Shown here: one piece after another, positions 1-11,225 of the stretch
How positions within the stretch are numbered: the stretch's first letter is position 1
Layout of the letters: each line of letters opens with the position of its first letter
NCBI GenBank assembly: GCA_022497155.1
Contig: MU385747.1
Location: forward strand, 186,001 to 250,000
Source of the DNA: Whalleya microplaca
Lineage: Eukaryota; Ascomycota; Sordariomycetes; Xylariales; Xylariaceae
DNA length: 64,000 bases
Reading direction: 5' to 3'
The notes under the pieces: generated by a model
What the model was told of the DNA's origin: nothing
The model's input: the letters and a program-made list of their open reading frames with translations, nothing else
Databases searched by the model: none
Position numbers and translations under genes: made by a program

Positions 1-168
1 GTTGACAAACTGCGACGGCGAGACATGGATGTAAAAGACCTTGCCGTTTCTGCGAACCTGGGACATTGCGTCGTCATCGTTGAGGCTGGTGATAGCATAT
101 TCGACTTCATATCTTGGGTGACTGAGCTCTGGCTCTCCTTGGTCTTGTTCATTGTCCGTAGCTGCCAT
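1..168 (-). CDS. Hypothetical protein, N-terminal fragment cut by the window edge
   Basis: An open frame runs from an ATG at 168 leftwards off the window (56 codons, no stop). The visible N-terminus is acidic (several D/E, one DDD) and then carries a basic/aromatic stretch (QVRRNGKVFYIHV). I do not recognise a family. The frame stays open upstream of this ATG for some distance, so an earlier start or a 5' exon cannot be excluded. The ATG at 168 was chosen as the first one found in this frame. Confidence 0.45.
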   Translation of the reverse strand, partial: MAATDNEQDQGEPELSHPRYEVEYAITSLNDDDAMSQVRRNGKVFYIHVSPSQFVN

Positions 169-2012
169 CCCAGAGGCGGCTTGGCCCTTGACGAGGAATG
201 AGTGTCTGTGATACAAGTGTTTTGAGAGGAATAATTGACTGAAGTCGCTGTAGTCGCCGGCTAGACTGAAGTAAAGTGGAAGAAGTGAAAGACGGTAAGG
301 ACTAGATAGACTAATTATACCTCTGTACGTAGAATCTGTCGTTTCCAATTTGGCAGCGTGAAATTGTAAATATACTCTATCGCATTATCGCAGTGTCGTT
401 GGATATGGTGGAGGCTTCTAGGGGGAGGCAACCACGCATATATTAGCAAGGTTATAAGATACAGCTTGGTAACTAGGCTCACGGAGCAACTGGGGGGTAA
501 GCGGTTCGTGCGCCAGGCAGCGCACCATTTAGCCCAGTTGTGCAGTTGTAATTTTAGAATTAGATAGTAATCAATGACAATCCATGCTTTTCTGATACTG
601 ATGAAGCTCGTCAGGCGGCCAGGTTAGCGCTGGAGTTGTCAGGTGTCCGTTAGTCTGTGCATTCCAACCAAGGACCAACTGCAGTTAAACCCTGGCAAAA
701 TTCAGGGATGAGCGACATACGTGGGTATTCTGACCATCAAACGTAGTAACCGTACCATCTTGGCTTTTCTCTGAGGGGTGCCTAACACAGTAGGACCGAG
801 AAAGTATAGCGTAAGGGAAAGGGTGCATACGATGGGGAGTTGAATAAGCAAAAGCTCCAGGTGGAGAGAATATTTCAAAGGAAAAGGATCAACACGTTTT
901 GGAGAAACTCGCCCCGCGTAGGGCTGAGAATAAAGTATCAGACTACTGCGCACAGTTTACTTCCCGTTGCCTACCTAACCTAGGAACTGACGTTAATCCC
1001 TGAGAGGTTAAGTTACTTAGGTATACATACCTTAGGCCCATACCCCACTTCGTTCGATAGCGCCGGCTCTATATAACTCACCTTACCCATACCCATCATT
1101 TCGGACAATTGGCTTTCCCTTGTATCAACTTTAATGGAGTTGCTCATTGTGATATTCTCCGCTTGTCGACAAGGGGGGACTGCATCGACGGGTTGCTACA
1201 ATAGTATGGACGAGAAGGGTATGAAGGCAGACAGGTCTATCGAGCTGGATCGTATGTTGAAGTTCCAGCTGGGGAGTGTGGCTGGATAGTAACACTGTTT
1301 AGAAATAGACGGCGGGAAGTTGTGGAAATTTTCAAGTTAAGACTCGGCTTACGAATATCACTTGTCTGTGAACGGGGCAAAAGAAAAGGATATATATGAT
1401 AATAAAGCAAAAAGAGTGGAGATGGGGCGGAGGTGAGGAGAGGAAAGGGGGAGAGCAAAAAGGGAGGAAAAGGGGACGATGCCACTATTCTTGCATTAGA
1501 AGAAAAAATCGTATCTTCCCCCATTCTTTCAGCTTTACCAACATAACAACCACTTCTAAAAATGTGCCGTCTTACTTTATATGGGACAGGGTATGTATAG
1601 GTGTTAATGAATACCTCGACAGACGAATCGATCTGCGCCAGACAAAATGCCAGATATTGGTTGAAGAAGATTACTTAGGTAAGAGTTGCGTAACAAGTCA
1701 TAAATGATACATTGTATTCTATCCAATACAATTCTAAAGCTTGACTGAACTCTTACTCCGCATATTCCCCGGCTTGGATGTTGTCCAAGCTGTCCTCCTA
1801 GCTCGGCACCTAACTGCTATAGGCTATAGTTTGCGAGGGGTGAAAAGGTCGGGCAGCGAAAACGTACGCCCGTAGATTGTGCAGTAGGGAAATCAGGACC
1901 ATCGCTTCTGCGCACCTCCGCCTGACTACCATTATACTATCGTCTTAGCAAGACCTTAGATTCGCGCTCAGTTTCGTCGAATCCGATGTCAGAGTAGGGG
2001 ATCCATTTCATA
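169..2012. other. Intergenic region, 1.8 kb
   Basis: No convincing gene. Short open frames at 702-953 and 1237-1707 have no family resemblance, and the latter come from a strongly purine-rich stretch around 1420-1480. The region holds upstream sequence of the left-edge gene and 3' sequence of the minus-strand AT-hook gene. Confidence 0.6.
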
Positions 2013-3803
2013 TTATTTATCCTTCCTCGGCCGCCCTCGTCGCCTGGGCGCATCTGGCACATCTGTCCCCGCAGCTCTGCTGTTCACAGTTCTAGCCAGA
2101 GCGGGTGTCCTCGTTGGTTTCCTCTGCACGGCAGAACACGTGTTTGGTCCGTTCTCCTTCCGCGGACGTCCTAGTCCTCTCCTCTTCCCGGTCTCCGTCT
2201 TCTCTTTTGGTAAGGGCCGTGCGGGCACAGATCTTGTTTTGATGCGACGTGTCTCCCGTACGGCAGGCTGGGCTACAAGTGCTGCAGCTTTTGATGCCGC
2301 TGTGTCCTTGCCCTTAAGTCTCTTGTTTGGCGCCGCTTGTAGTGATAAGGACTCCGCGGCTCGTTTCATGCCTGCAATCCTGGCACTGCGTCGCGGTGGC
2401 AGGGGGAGTTGGTCCTGGTCTTGAACTTTGTCTACTCCGTCCCGCAGATGGCGCTGACGCGGGCGCCGTCGATTCTGCGGTGGAATAATAGTGTGTGGTG
2501 GAGAGTTTGACCTGTCCACTGGGAGCTGGCTAGATGCCCCGTACTCTTCTGTGGATGCTCTTTCGTGCTCTTCCTCTTTCTCTGGGAGCATGTGGAAGGA
2601 TTTACCTCCGGGGAACAAGTTTTTCCAGCCGGGCGAGGCGGTTGGTTCCCATCCCTCGGCCTTTGCTTTTTCAAGACTTTCAATTCTTTCTTTCTGTCTT
2701 TTGATAATATCACCTTCTGTGTCTGTCCCCATTCCAGGAAAGTACGGTGGCATTCCGTTAGTAGCTACCCAAAAGCCTTCAGGCTGTTCGGACCTGGGGA
2801 GGTCAATCGTCTCCAGTTCATCGACCTCGGATGGAGTAAACTCCATTTCCGCCGCCGCATCTAGTGGGCTGTTTTTCATGTTGCGAACAGATGAAAGTTC
2901 TTCGGGTTCTGGGGACGGAGATTCAGTAACCCAACCGGTTCTGTTATACTCCTCCCGCCAGTCCCCACGCTCTTTCCACCACTTTATGACTTGGTTCAAG
3001 GCAGAGTATGAGTAGCGTCGTTGGTCGTCGTTAGAGAGGCGCCAATATCTTTCCCTTTCTTCTGCTAGTTCGAGCTGAAAGACGAACCAGGGCCTAGAGA
3101 TGAGAAATGCCTCCGCTTGCGCAGCAGTAGTGTCTTTTGAGAGGCGAGAACGGGGGACTACCGGAGCATGCTCGCCACGTCGCAGGTTCTGGCGCAGGCG
3201 CAAGCCGCGCGCAACGAGGTCACGCCCATCTTTCCACGCGCGAGACGGGTCGTCCGCCGCCCCAGCGGGCTGCCACCACCACGTCCACTTTTCGAAATCA
3301 TCACCGGGCTGCACCTTACGCCCGGCAAACCCCCACTCGGGATTCCAGACGCCGAGTTTCTCCCAGCGACGCTTGACGCTATGACGAGCGATGACACCAA
3401 TCCGCCGATAACCATTCAGTTCTCGAAGGAAGTCCGGACGCGGGCCACGAGGGAGACTGTCTTCGAACCGAAATTCTTCACGTTTTGTTTCTTAGTCATA
3501 GAACTCGTAGGCACGTGCGACTTTGTCCAGGAAGCCTGAAATATGTTTGATTTCGTTGTCGTCTATAGGACGCTCCATTATGGCTTGGAGCTCTTCTGGA
3601 ATCTGGGGGCCTCCTTGTGGTACGATAAAATCGGCATGTTCCAAGTCTTCCGACTCAGTTGATGAGACGTAGGGCGGAGGATCATCGCGCTCAAAGCGAC
3701 GAAACGATCGTAGGTTGTCGTTTGCAGCGATCGCCTCTAGAGCAGGAATGGCTTGGCTGCTCACAACCTGTTGGAGATGGACGTTGTCGATAAAAGGAGG
3801 CAT
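2013..3803 (-). CDS. AT-hook, basic/low-complexity nuclear-type protein; in-frame stop near residue 104
   Basis: One frame is open from an ATG at 3803 to a stop at 2013 except for a single TAA at 3492-3494. Both sides look coding: upstream an acidic/polar segment (103 codons), downstream a Trp-rich segment (KRRWEKLGVWNPEWG, then EKWTWWWQP) and a long Lys/Arg/Pro-rich tail. The tail contains AT-hook-like cores (RRGLGRPRKEN and, at the C-terminus, RRRGRPRKDK), so minor-groove DNA binding is likely. No ATG follows the stop until about 0.6 kb further into the frame, so a clean downstream start is not available. Either the stop is real (pseudogene or polymorphism) or a very small non-consensus intron removes it. 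I do not recognise the family beyond the AT-hooks. Confidence 0.6.
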
Positions 3804-4933
3804 GATCTTATGATTGGGCTCATCGACGGGTGGTATAGAGAGACCTGTATGCTGAAGGATAATAAAGGTGAACGAGTTGTTTCAATCGAGGTCATCCAGC
3901 GTGAAGGACAAGACGAATAAGTTGCAACTGGGTGTAATGTATGCTGTATGACTAAAGCGGAACTAAAGGAATTTGGGTTGCTGAAGATCCAACACCAGCT
4001 AATCAAAATCCAAGCCATCCTGTCGGATACTTATACCCATGTATGACTCTTTTCACGCTTCCCCAGGTTTCTCAAAGACCTCGTGATTTACCGGGTAATA
4101 AGTACATCATGTCCCATCCTACAATGGCGTGATGTAGCACTCCCTTTTGCTCGTCCACTACTTACTATATGTAGTCGAGAGCTTAAATACGCATACATAC
4201 ACATATTCATTCACCTGCATTAACATAATAGCTATTCCATTCTTTTGAATTACTCTTATCTATCTGGTACCCATGTACATCTCGTGGAACAGCTGTGATG
4301 TTGGTTCCATGTGTAACTTGTAAGTATTATCTTAGGCTAACCTTCCTCACCCTAGTCGTAGTCTACTTGCAGCCTATTCGCCATTTTGAAAAGATGGAAT
4401 CTACTTCCAGGTTCTCATGCTCTCCCTCGGCTGGAATTTTCCATTCCTGTACCCTCTTCTCTTCATGCCTTTCAACGCCCAATCCCAAACCACTCTTTCA
4501 TCCTGTACCACTCAACCAGTCTAGCATAGCGCTGTGTATGTATTCGTGCTGGTGGACCTTGAGCTAAATGAGGGTGAGTTGCCAAGAAAAGTATCAGTGG
4601 AGAAGCCCCCCTATTTCATTATATTTCGTTCAGGGGGGGAACACACTCGTGATTTTACATTTCGTTTTTCGTATATAGCATATATATTCGCTGCAAGTCA
4701 GCGGTTCAGGAAGTCTTTGTTGAAAAGGCCCTATGTACCTATTTTCCAGGAACCCTATCATGATGAGAGAAGTATAGCAAGGATCAAGGCCTGTCAGTCT
4801 CTCAAAAAGTTAGTATGCGCATACGCAATTCCCATAGATGCTTCTCATCAGCTGTATAGGGGTTCACAGATACCTTAAAAGCCCTCCCCAACTTCATTCT
4901 CCTTATCGCCCCGTCGCTGGCTGAACCAACGCT
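3804..4933. other. Intergenic region, 1.1 kb
   Basis: Upstream sequence of the AT-hook gene and 3' sequence of the Cys/His gene, both on the minus strand. The open frames at 4295-4567 and 4534-4878 overlap each other and have no family signal. I see no RNA gene or repeat here. Confidence 0.5.
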
Positions 4934-5317
4934 TCATTGGCCTGAGCATTCTGGACAACACTCCGACGTAGGGTAGATCGCATTATGAAAAGGGCATTTC
5001 CACTGGTGCTGAGTGCAATAGTCTCCTTTCCAGTAGCAATTTCTTTCCGCCTTCACGGGGCATCTGTTCGGATCTACCGCCTCGTCTTCCTCGGCCTTGC
5101 ACGTCGGGCATTGGCTATCGGCCTTATGCTCGATATTGTGTCTAGCGCATAAGACGTCCCGAGGGCATTTAATACACGGCTCATCCTTCAAGTGGACCCA
5201 ACGGTGTATAGGACACATTGTTTGGTGGGCACTACAATACCCTGGACTGGACCGGCAGTTTCCAGGACCCCCTGGGCAGTGATGCGAATTCGTCCGTGTC
5301 TTTCGGTGAGGAGGCAT
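4934..5317 (-). CDS. Small protein of repeated Cys/His (probably zinc-binding) modules
   Basis: A single-exon 127-residue frame with a good start context (A at -3). It has no signal peptide or membrane segment, so it is probably cytosolic or nuclear. It contains 18 Cys and many His. Two modules share exactly the same spacing: C-x5-Y-C-x2-H-Q-x2-C-P-x-H-x9-C-x2-C. They lie at residues 21-51 and 94-124, and each is preceded by another Cys 7-8 residues upstream (C14, C86). A third, degenerate copy (C-x5-C-x2-H, later C-x2-C) sits between them at residues 51-73. Such a pattern is expected to bind two or more zinc ions. I do not recognise the family; it is not a standard C2H2, RING or GATA finger. 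No partner gene is evident nearby. Confidence 0.65.
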   Translation of the reverse strand: MPPHRKTRTNSHHCPGGPGNCRSSPGYCSAHQTMCPIHRWVHLKDEPCIKCPRDVLCARHNIEHKADSQCPTCKAEEDEAVDPNRCPVKAERNCYWKGDYCTQHQWKCPFHNAIYPTSECCPECSGQ

Positions 5318-6317
5318 CTTCGTGTACGTGTCCTGTTATTTGTGGCATCGTCAGTACGGAGTAGTATAAAGGTTGAAGGCTGACATTACCAATACAATGA
5401 AAAACAACGAGTGGCTCTCTTATGACGGAAACTACTTTCTGTATAGAGCATTAAGGAGGCGCAGTCAAGGCCAATATAACATAGAGGTCTCGGGTAAGAA
5501 TGTATTAACATATTAGTCTAAATCTCTACATTTTCTACCTGACGAGGCAACAATTGCTCAACTCTACACCACTAGGAGTTATAGTCCCATTCACTACTAG
5601 AAGTCGTAATCCTATTCACCACTAGAAACGATAATACTGTAGGTCCACTTGGCAGCAAATGGGCTCTGTTTATTCAAATTACCTGTTAAACTGAGGCGAG
5701 CAGGAAACTGGCTTTTGTAGCATATCTTATATGTTGATGACTGGGAGCGTTCGGTTATTCACTCGTCTTACAGACTACATTCGACTGTCCCCTCACCACG
5801 CAACGCGGAAGTACAATATTTAAAGGTGTCAGTGTCACAATAGGGGTAGTTGTTATAGGCCCCTTTTTCTTACAGAGGTGGAGAAAATAATGGCTTCGAG
5901 AGCTTAATATTTAGGAATCATCTTCCTCCTGATCACAGAAAGACAAATTAGAACAATACAGCACGCACTTCAAGTTCAAGATTAAGGAGCGATCACGGCA
6001 GCGCCTGATTGACGACTACACACAAAACAATTGTGATAGATGGGGTGGCATAACATTTGTGGACGGCCATGTGATGGGATAATGGAAACTAATGTCAGAT
6101 ATTTTGCCTATGAGATGTGATGGCTCCCTTTGGCTCTATCGACGGTCTAGTTGGTAAATTCCAGTAATTTAAGTTCTATCTTAAACCAAGGCTTTAGCAT
6201 AAGTCTTTGAGTATGAGAATGTTCTTCAGCGATTGCTAGATAGTCTAGTCTAAAGGCGCACACAGCTAAACATGTCGACAGTAGGATCGATTCCCCAATG
6301 ATCTAGAACGCATTCCT
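5318..6317. other. Intergenic region, 1.0 kb
   Basis: No gene seen. It contains a short degenerate tandem repeat (5571-5639, listed separately) and AT-rich sequence. Confidence 0.5.
5571..5639. repeat. Degenerate 25-bp tandem repeat, about 2.8 copies
   Basis: Copies at 5571-5595, 5596-5620 and 5621-5639 each begin with ACTAG and share the pattern ACTAGnAGTnnTAnTCCnATTCAC. Differences are mainly C/T and A/G transitions. Confidence 0.6.
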
Positions 6318-7721
6318 TCAGTCAACTCTACCTTGAACAACCTTCCAACTCTCATACATTCTCTCAACATCTTTCTCAATCCAGCTCTTCCCAATAGTTT
6401 CATACGCCGCTTTCCATATCTTTCTGGCCACTTTCGCGTCAGGGGAATATGCGTGGTGAGAGAATTTATTGCCCACAGCCATGTCAAACAGGTTCTTGAT
6501 CTCCTTTGAAGTCTCATCTTCAGGCTCTGCCCCTGCAACTTCCCAAATATCCTGTTCATCAAGGAAGCCCTCGTCATCATAATCTTTCCAGAAAGCTGTA
6601 ACCCATAGCCAGGCCGGGGGCGCAAAGGACACCACAGCTGGTGCAAAATGAGCGTCGTCCCAATCTAAAACTCCAGAGACGAACGCAGAGTTCTGGGTAG
6701 GTAGCTCGACCATGATATTCCGAGGAAATAGGTCACCGTGATTAAGATAGTACAGCGGTCCAGTAGACTCGAATGTTCCATTTGTGGCTTGCATGTGACG
6801 CACCATCTCGATCGCTCCGTAGTAGGGCGAGTCTCCGTTAGCATTGGGATAGTCGCGGCCCCATCTAGCTAGCCTCTCACACAGCATGTCCACAGGAGGT
6901 TGAGGTATGATGACATTCTTAGACTCTGTATTGTCTGATGGGAATTCATAGTCGTAGGTTTTCAGCATGCCGTCCGCTGTTGGGGGTTGCTTAAAGTCGG
7001 GGATCCCACCTGATGTATTGGTGATCTTCATGAGCTGTATATAGAGTCGTGCTAGGTCAAGACCAATCAAGAGTCGTTGTGTGTGGTTCAGCTTACACCA
7101 GACATCATCTAGTCGCTCCCCAGGGACTCGGTGCTGAAGAACGTAAGGACTCCCTAATGGATTGCTATCTCCATTGGTTATGTCAAAGTGTATTGCCAGG
7201 GGCACATCAACAGCGACACTTCTCTTGACAAGACGAAGCATGGCTATTTCGTGCTCGAAATTCTGGGAGCCCCAACGCGGTACGCGGAGAATGTAGTTTC
7301 CTGATGGCAAATTTAGATTCTCGGACTGCTTATCACTCGTCTCGGGCAGCGCAGTTTCTTGCCTTGGCTTGGCAGCCACGGAAGAGTCAGAATCAATGAG
7401 GGCGCATTTAGATGCAGGCTGACTCGGATTCGGGTGTGATGTGGTCCCCAAGTCTGAGTGGCCAGAAGGTCTTCCCCCTGCATCGGTCACACGGATGCCA
7501 ATTATGCGATTGCTTGAACCTCCTCTCAATCGCTCTATAGAGAAGCCTTCCGCAGGGTGTTCCGACCAAAGGAGGTGACATAGCTTGAGAACTTTGCCCT
7601 GGTATGTCTCGAAAGGTTCATGGTCCAGATAGTGATCAGTCGACGCCTGAGACATGTTGTCAACACCTGCGTCATCTTCAAATTCATTTTGCTGTCGTTG
7701 GTCGGTATGTTGCTCAGACAT
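6318..7721 (-). CDS. Aminoglycoside phosphotransferase (APH)-like kinase-fold protein
   Basis: A single-exon 467-residue protein with APH/choline-kinase-fold signatures. A Gly/Ser-rich nucleotide loop lies near residues 67-73. The catalytic motif HGDLFPRNI is at about 328-336 (catalytic Asp330, Asn335), followed by the metal-binding DWDDA at about 353-357. Fungal genomes carry many APH-domain proteins of unknown small-molecule substrate; antibiotic resistance should not be assumed. The first 60 residues and residues 75-140 are acidic/low complexity and probably disordered. The stop at 6318 lies soon after a helical C-terminus. The start at 7721 is the first ATG in the frame. No obvious operon-like partner. 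Confidence 0.8.
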   Translation of the reverse strand: MSEQHTDQRQQNEFEDDAGVDNMSQASTDHYLDHEPFETYQGKVLKLCHLLWSEHPAEGFSIERLRGGSSNRIIGIRVTDAGGRPSGHSDLGTTSHPNPSQPASKCALIDSDSSVAAKPRQETALPETSDKQSENLNLPSGNYILRVPRWGSQNFEHEIAMLRLVKRSVAVDVPLAIHFDITNGDSNPLGSPYVLQHRVPGERLDDVWCKLNHTQRLLIGLDLARLYIQLMKITNTSGGIPDFKQPPTADGMLKTYDYEFPSDNTESKNVIIPQPPVDMLCERLARWGRDYPNANGDSPYYGAIEMVRHMQATNGTFESTGPLYYLNHGDLFPRNIMVELPTQNSAFVSGVLDWDDAHFAPAVVSFAPPAWLWVTAFWKDYDDEGFLDEQDIWEVAGAEPEDETSKEIKNLFDMAVGNKFSHHAYSPDAKVARKIWKAAYETIGKSWIEKDVERMYESWKVVQGRVD

Positions 7722-9257
7722 CGAGGCGAATAATTAATGACAAATCTCGGCAAGGCAGGTGAAGTACGGCGCAATGGTGTTGTAGTTGATGGAGGAGAGA
7801 AGTTTTTTGTAAGGTGGAAAGATTCGTAGCCAGACCACCGGTGGGAACTCGAATGAATGCGAGAAGGGTGATGTAACAACTAGAATATGGAGCTTGCAAG
7901 AAGGTGGTCAAACAATAGGATACCTTTATACTGCATCAATTTTCCGTTTGCACAGCATGTGTGACTGAGCAAGTGAATGATTTAAGTTTATGATCTGTGC
8001 ACCTGAGGCTCATTGGGCGGTGTTGTTACTTCGCTCAAGAAATAAAACATAGTATGAGAACTCACGTCCTTTCTAGTACATGCATATTTAATCCAATGGT
8101 TACACTTCTTGCTACATGTAGTCACGGTTCCTTGACTTGAAATGACCCAATGAGTATGATGATAATCCGTGCGCCTCTTCCATAACGAGGCTTTCAAAGG
8201 TACGTACCTTCCCTTCAACATATTTTAGCACTGCACAATATCCCTTCAGCCCTCTATTCTTACTCACCATATTAAGTCGTAGAATAATTAACAATCTAGA
8301 TGGCTAGTGTATTGTACAACGTATGGCTATGAAAAGAGGAACATCCTACCTAGACTTTGGGTAGGCAGTGGGAGTAGGCTGAATACTATGATACCAATGA
8401 CTTGCATTTATTCCATGTACTAGCTATTTCGGGTAATAGGTATTTCATATTTAATTCGATAACAAGCCACTCAAACTGGGTAAGACCTTGAAAACTGATC
8501 TGATGAGAGGATATTTCTACATTATATGTTGCGGAAAGAAGTCGAATGGCCGTCAAGCGGATTCTTGAAAAGAAAACATCTTCCAAATATTTACTACAGC
8601 CCGCGATGAGAACGGTGTTGAATTGAGGGTCAAGGACTGGTACAGTACAAGGCACGAATAGTAGCATTGTGTATATAACAGGCCATCTGCCACTATAGAA
8701 TAGCTGAACCTCAAGTCAATCTAAGTCTCATTAACCCTGTATTTCAAAAAACGGAAAGAAGAAAACAAGGTATAGAGAGGTGCGTAGAAATCGGACGTCG
8801 CTGGAAAAAGATGGAGTCGCTGATCCTTATGAAGGAATTGCGAGAACTAACGATCGGTATGGTTCTTGTTATAGTATTAGCTTAGCCCGTCGATATACTA
8901 TCTCACTTATCATATGACGAGCATTTTGATACTGGATTGGATAGAAGAACGGCGGAAGCCAGCTTCGCATTGTCGCGTTCTGATGTTGGTGTTGGTGCTG
9001 GTGTTGGTATTAGCCGAAGATGTTGGGCCGACGATTCCACCAAATGTTTTGCGCCAAACATCGGACAAAGAGCCTCATTTTCAGACCACCACCAACATAA
9101 CCCCAAGTCTTGGGTGCGATGGTCATTGTTTGTTTAATCTATAACTACCAAGGGCGTGTGAAAGTCCCCCAGCCGATGGGATGATACGGGCTGCAAATCT
9201 ACTCACTCCTTTTCGCACCAGAGAGTAGATTCCGTCCCATGAGCATCCGAGACCATC
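7722..9257. other. Intergenic region, 1.5 kb
   Basis: Divergent upstream regions of the APH-like gene (minus) and the CVNH-like gene (plus). It contains a short TGTTGG-type microsatellite near 8980-9010. The small open frames at 7988-8294, 8386-8667 and 8903-9144 lack any family or splice support. Confidence 0.5.
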
Positions 9258-10083
9258 ATGTTCCCACGAACCTACACACTGGCCCTTCTGGCCTCAGCAG
9301 CCCTTGGATCCGATGTTCCCTGGTCCGCCGATGACTGCGAAGTCCGCATCGGCTACAATCTCCCGCAAGCCTCTTCCGAACTCTCCTACCCCTATTCATC
9401 CTGGCTCCTGGCCACTTGTAACGGCACAGAAAGCTTGCTAGATCTGAACGAATGCCTCGGCCTCGTCGACGGGAAACTGGTTCCCCAGGACAAGTCAGTC
9501 CCTGACTCCCCACCATCGAGAATACCTACACTGCTGACCATGGGCCATGTAGGGGATACTTCTGGCACCAGCATCTGGGCGAAGAGGATTGCGAATCGTG
9601 CTGCAACTACGACATCAGTGACGACGGGGCCGCGTTCACGGCGTACTGCGAAGACAATGACACGACCTCCCTGCCTCTGAGTAAGTCCCCCATCACCGCC
9701 TTCATTCCGCAGCGCTAGGTAGTTACTCCCCGGAAGCTGACGCAACCCCACCCCTTTACCCAGACCATACACTCACCATCGCCCCCTCCGGCGCAACCGC
9801 GTGCCTCTCGCACGCGGGCAAAGTCCTCAACGCCGGCGAGGTAGGCTTCGACACGCCCGCGCACGGCGAGCTGAAGCGGTCGATGGCGCCCAACGCCACT
9901 GCCGTAAAATCTCGCGCGACGTTCTGCACGGCGGCGGACCCGCACGATAAGATATGCGGGGGCGTGAACGTGACGGTGTCAACGGCGGCGGCGTATCCGA
10001 ATGCGGCGGCGGGGAGTAGGTTCGCGCCGGCGTGTATGCGGGTTTTTGTTGCTGGGCTTGTTTTCGCTGTCGCTGGGCTTTGA
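9258..10083 (+). CDS. Secreted, possibly GPI-anchored cyanovirin-N-homology (CVNH)-like protein
   Basis: Three exons: 9258-9493, 9553-9680 and 9764-10083. The introns (59 and 83 nt) have CTGAC branch sites. The product is 227 residues. A signal peptide occupies about residues 1-17, and the C-terminus ends in a short hydrophobic tail after an Ala/Gly/Ser stretch, which suits a GPI signal or a tail anchor. The centre resembles the CVNH lectin fold. It has an L-A-T-C strand, then LLDLNECLG and VDGKL, then a second half with FTAYC and TSLPLNHTL, matching the two pseudo-symmetric repeats (S/D-L-N-x-C-hG-x-DG-x-L). Extra Cys residues (CESCCNY) suggest disulfides. CVNH proteins bind high-mannose glycans; here that is inference. 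Splice frame and motif continuity across both introns support the model. Confidence 0.65.
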
Positions 10084-10883
10084 GGGGTGGAGGTGGAGGT
10101 GAGATATAGGGGGTTGCGTGTTTAGATGTACGGGTACGAACGGTGTTTATCCAGTGAGTAACTTTAATAGTAATGGATGCCGTTATCCAGAAAGGGGTAA
10201 AACTTGGAATTCGAAGTCTTCACATGGACGCCATTTTCAACATTTGATCGTGATATGACCAGATGAATCCCTAAGGATGGACACCATAATACTCCGGGAT
10301 TTCTTATTTCAAGAAGATGAGATCCTGATATCAATACTCTCACTATAACGTGATATTAAGGTATATGCTAGCGTACGTAATGTTCATGTCGAATGGACAA
10401 TCATCTTGAAGCCGTCTTGAGATTTGCTTGGATGGGTCTGCGAACCTCGGAATTTACTTCAGGAATGATTGCTATGACGATAGATGTAGCCTCGAAGCCA
10501 AGGCCTTTGAGATGCATAGATGGCACGAAATCCTGTGTGGACATTCAAACTTCATTGATACCTGATTATTGGCATGCTTCCACGTCGGTGTACTGATCAG
10601 ATTCGAGGAGGCTTGACTCAAATATGACATTTGATGGTGCGGTGGCATGCGCCAGAATGAATGCAATATATTTTACATAGATCGTTTTGCATATATGACA
10701 CATGGCGGTTGTTGACTTCCGAGTCGCTGGCTGCTGTCGCCTGACCGAAGCACCGGGTTCGTGACTGTCCCGGTATGCTATGAAGGCCGAACCAGGGACA
10801 TTCATTGCCGGTCGGTATGCTCCTTAGACTCTATGTCGGTCTTGCTGGAACTGTCTTCAATTCATCTGACACTTATGCCGCTC
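10084..10883. other. Intergenic region, 0.8 kb
   Basis: 3' flanks of two convergent genes (CVNH-like plus, FMC1 minus). Small open frames at 10393-10596 and 10566-10805 have no recognisable product. Confidence 0.5.
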
Positions 10884-11225
10884 TCATGATTCCTCCTTTT
10901 TCCCTTGCGCATACTCCACTGGCATATTCATCCCGACCCGTCTGGCCGACAGCCTCACTCGTTCCTCTTCGTCCATGCCCATGCCGGGGTTATATCTCTC
11001 AAGCAGCGTCGTGTATTTCCTCTGCGCCTTGAGGTACTGTAGAAGCTGCTCGGCTTGCGCCGTGGCTTGTTCGTGCTTCGCATCCCCGGAGAAGCTCTGT
11101 CTTAATTGGTGGTAGAGAGGGGAGCGCGTGTGTGAGGATGAGAGGGGCCGAGGAGGGAGCTCCCGGAGGAGCGAACGGTAGAGGGCGCGCAATTGCGACG
11201 GCGTAGTCATGAACGAGGCAGACAT
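10884..11225 (-). CDS. FMC1: ATP synthase assembly factor FMC1, mitochondrial
   Basis: Single exon, 113 residues. The N-terminal LRALYRSLLRELPPR is the LYR-superfamily-like helix typical of Fmc1. It is followed by helices around residues 40-85 (LYHQLRQSF, AEQLLQYLKAQRKYTTLLERYNP) and a C-terminal segment RRVGMNMP that is characteristic of fungal Fmc1 proteins. Fmc1 works in the mitochondrial matrix with Atp12 in assembling the F1 sector of ATP synthase. The open frame continues upstream to 11561, but that part is repeat-encoded and includes the GATAAC microsatellite read as Leu-Ser. I therefore chose the ATG at 11225; the ATG at 11210 is an alternative. It is transcribed divergently from the mitochondrial GTPase gene at 11646. 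Confidence 0.85.
   Translation of the reverse strand: MSASFMTTPSQLRALYRSLLRELPPRPLSSSHTRSPLYHQLRQSFSGDAKHEQATAQAEQLLQYLKAQRKYTTLLERYNPGMGMDEEERVRLSARRVGMNMPVEYAQGKKEES

Noticed and set aside
702..953. 83-codon frame on the minus strand
   Set aside because: No family signal or splice partners, and composition typical of random AT/GC-mixed DNA.
1237..1707. Overlapping frames on both strands
   Set aside because: Produced by a purine/pyrimidine-rich low-complexity stretch; translation is Gly/Lys/Arg or Pro/Ser/Leu runs.
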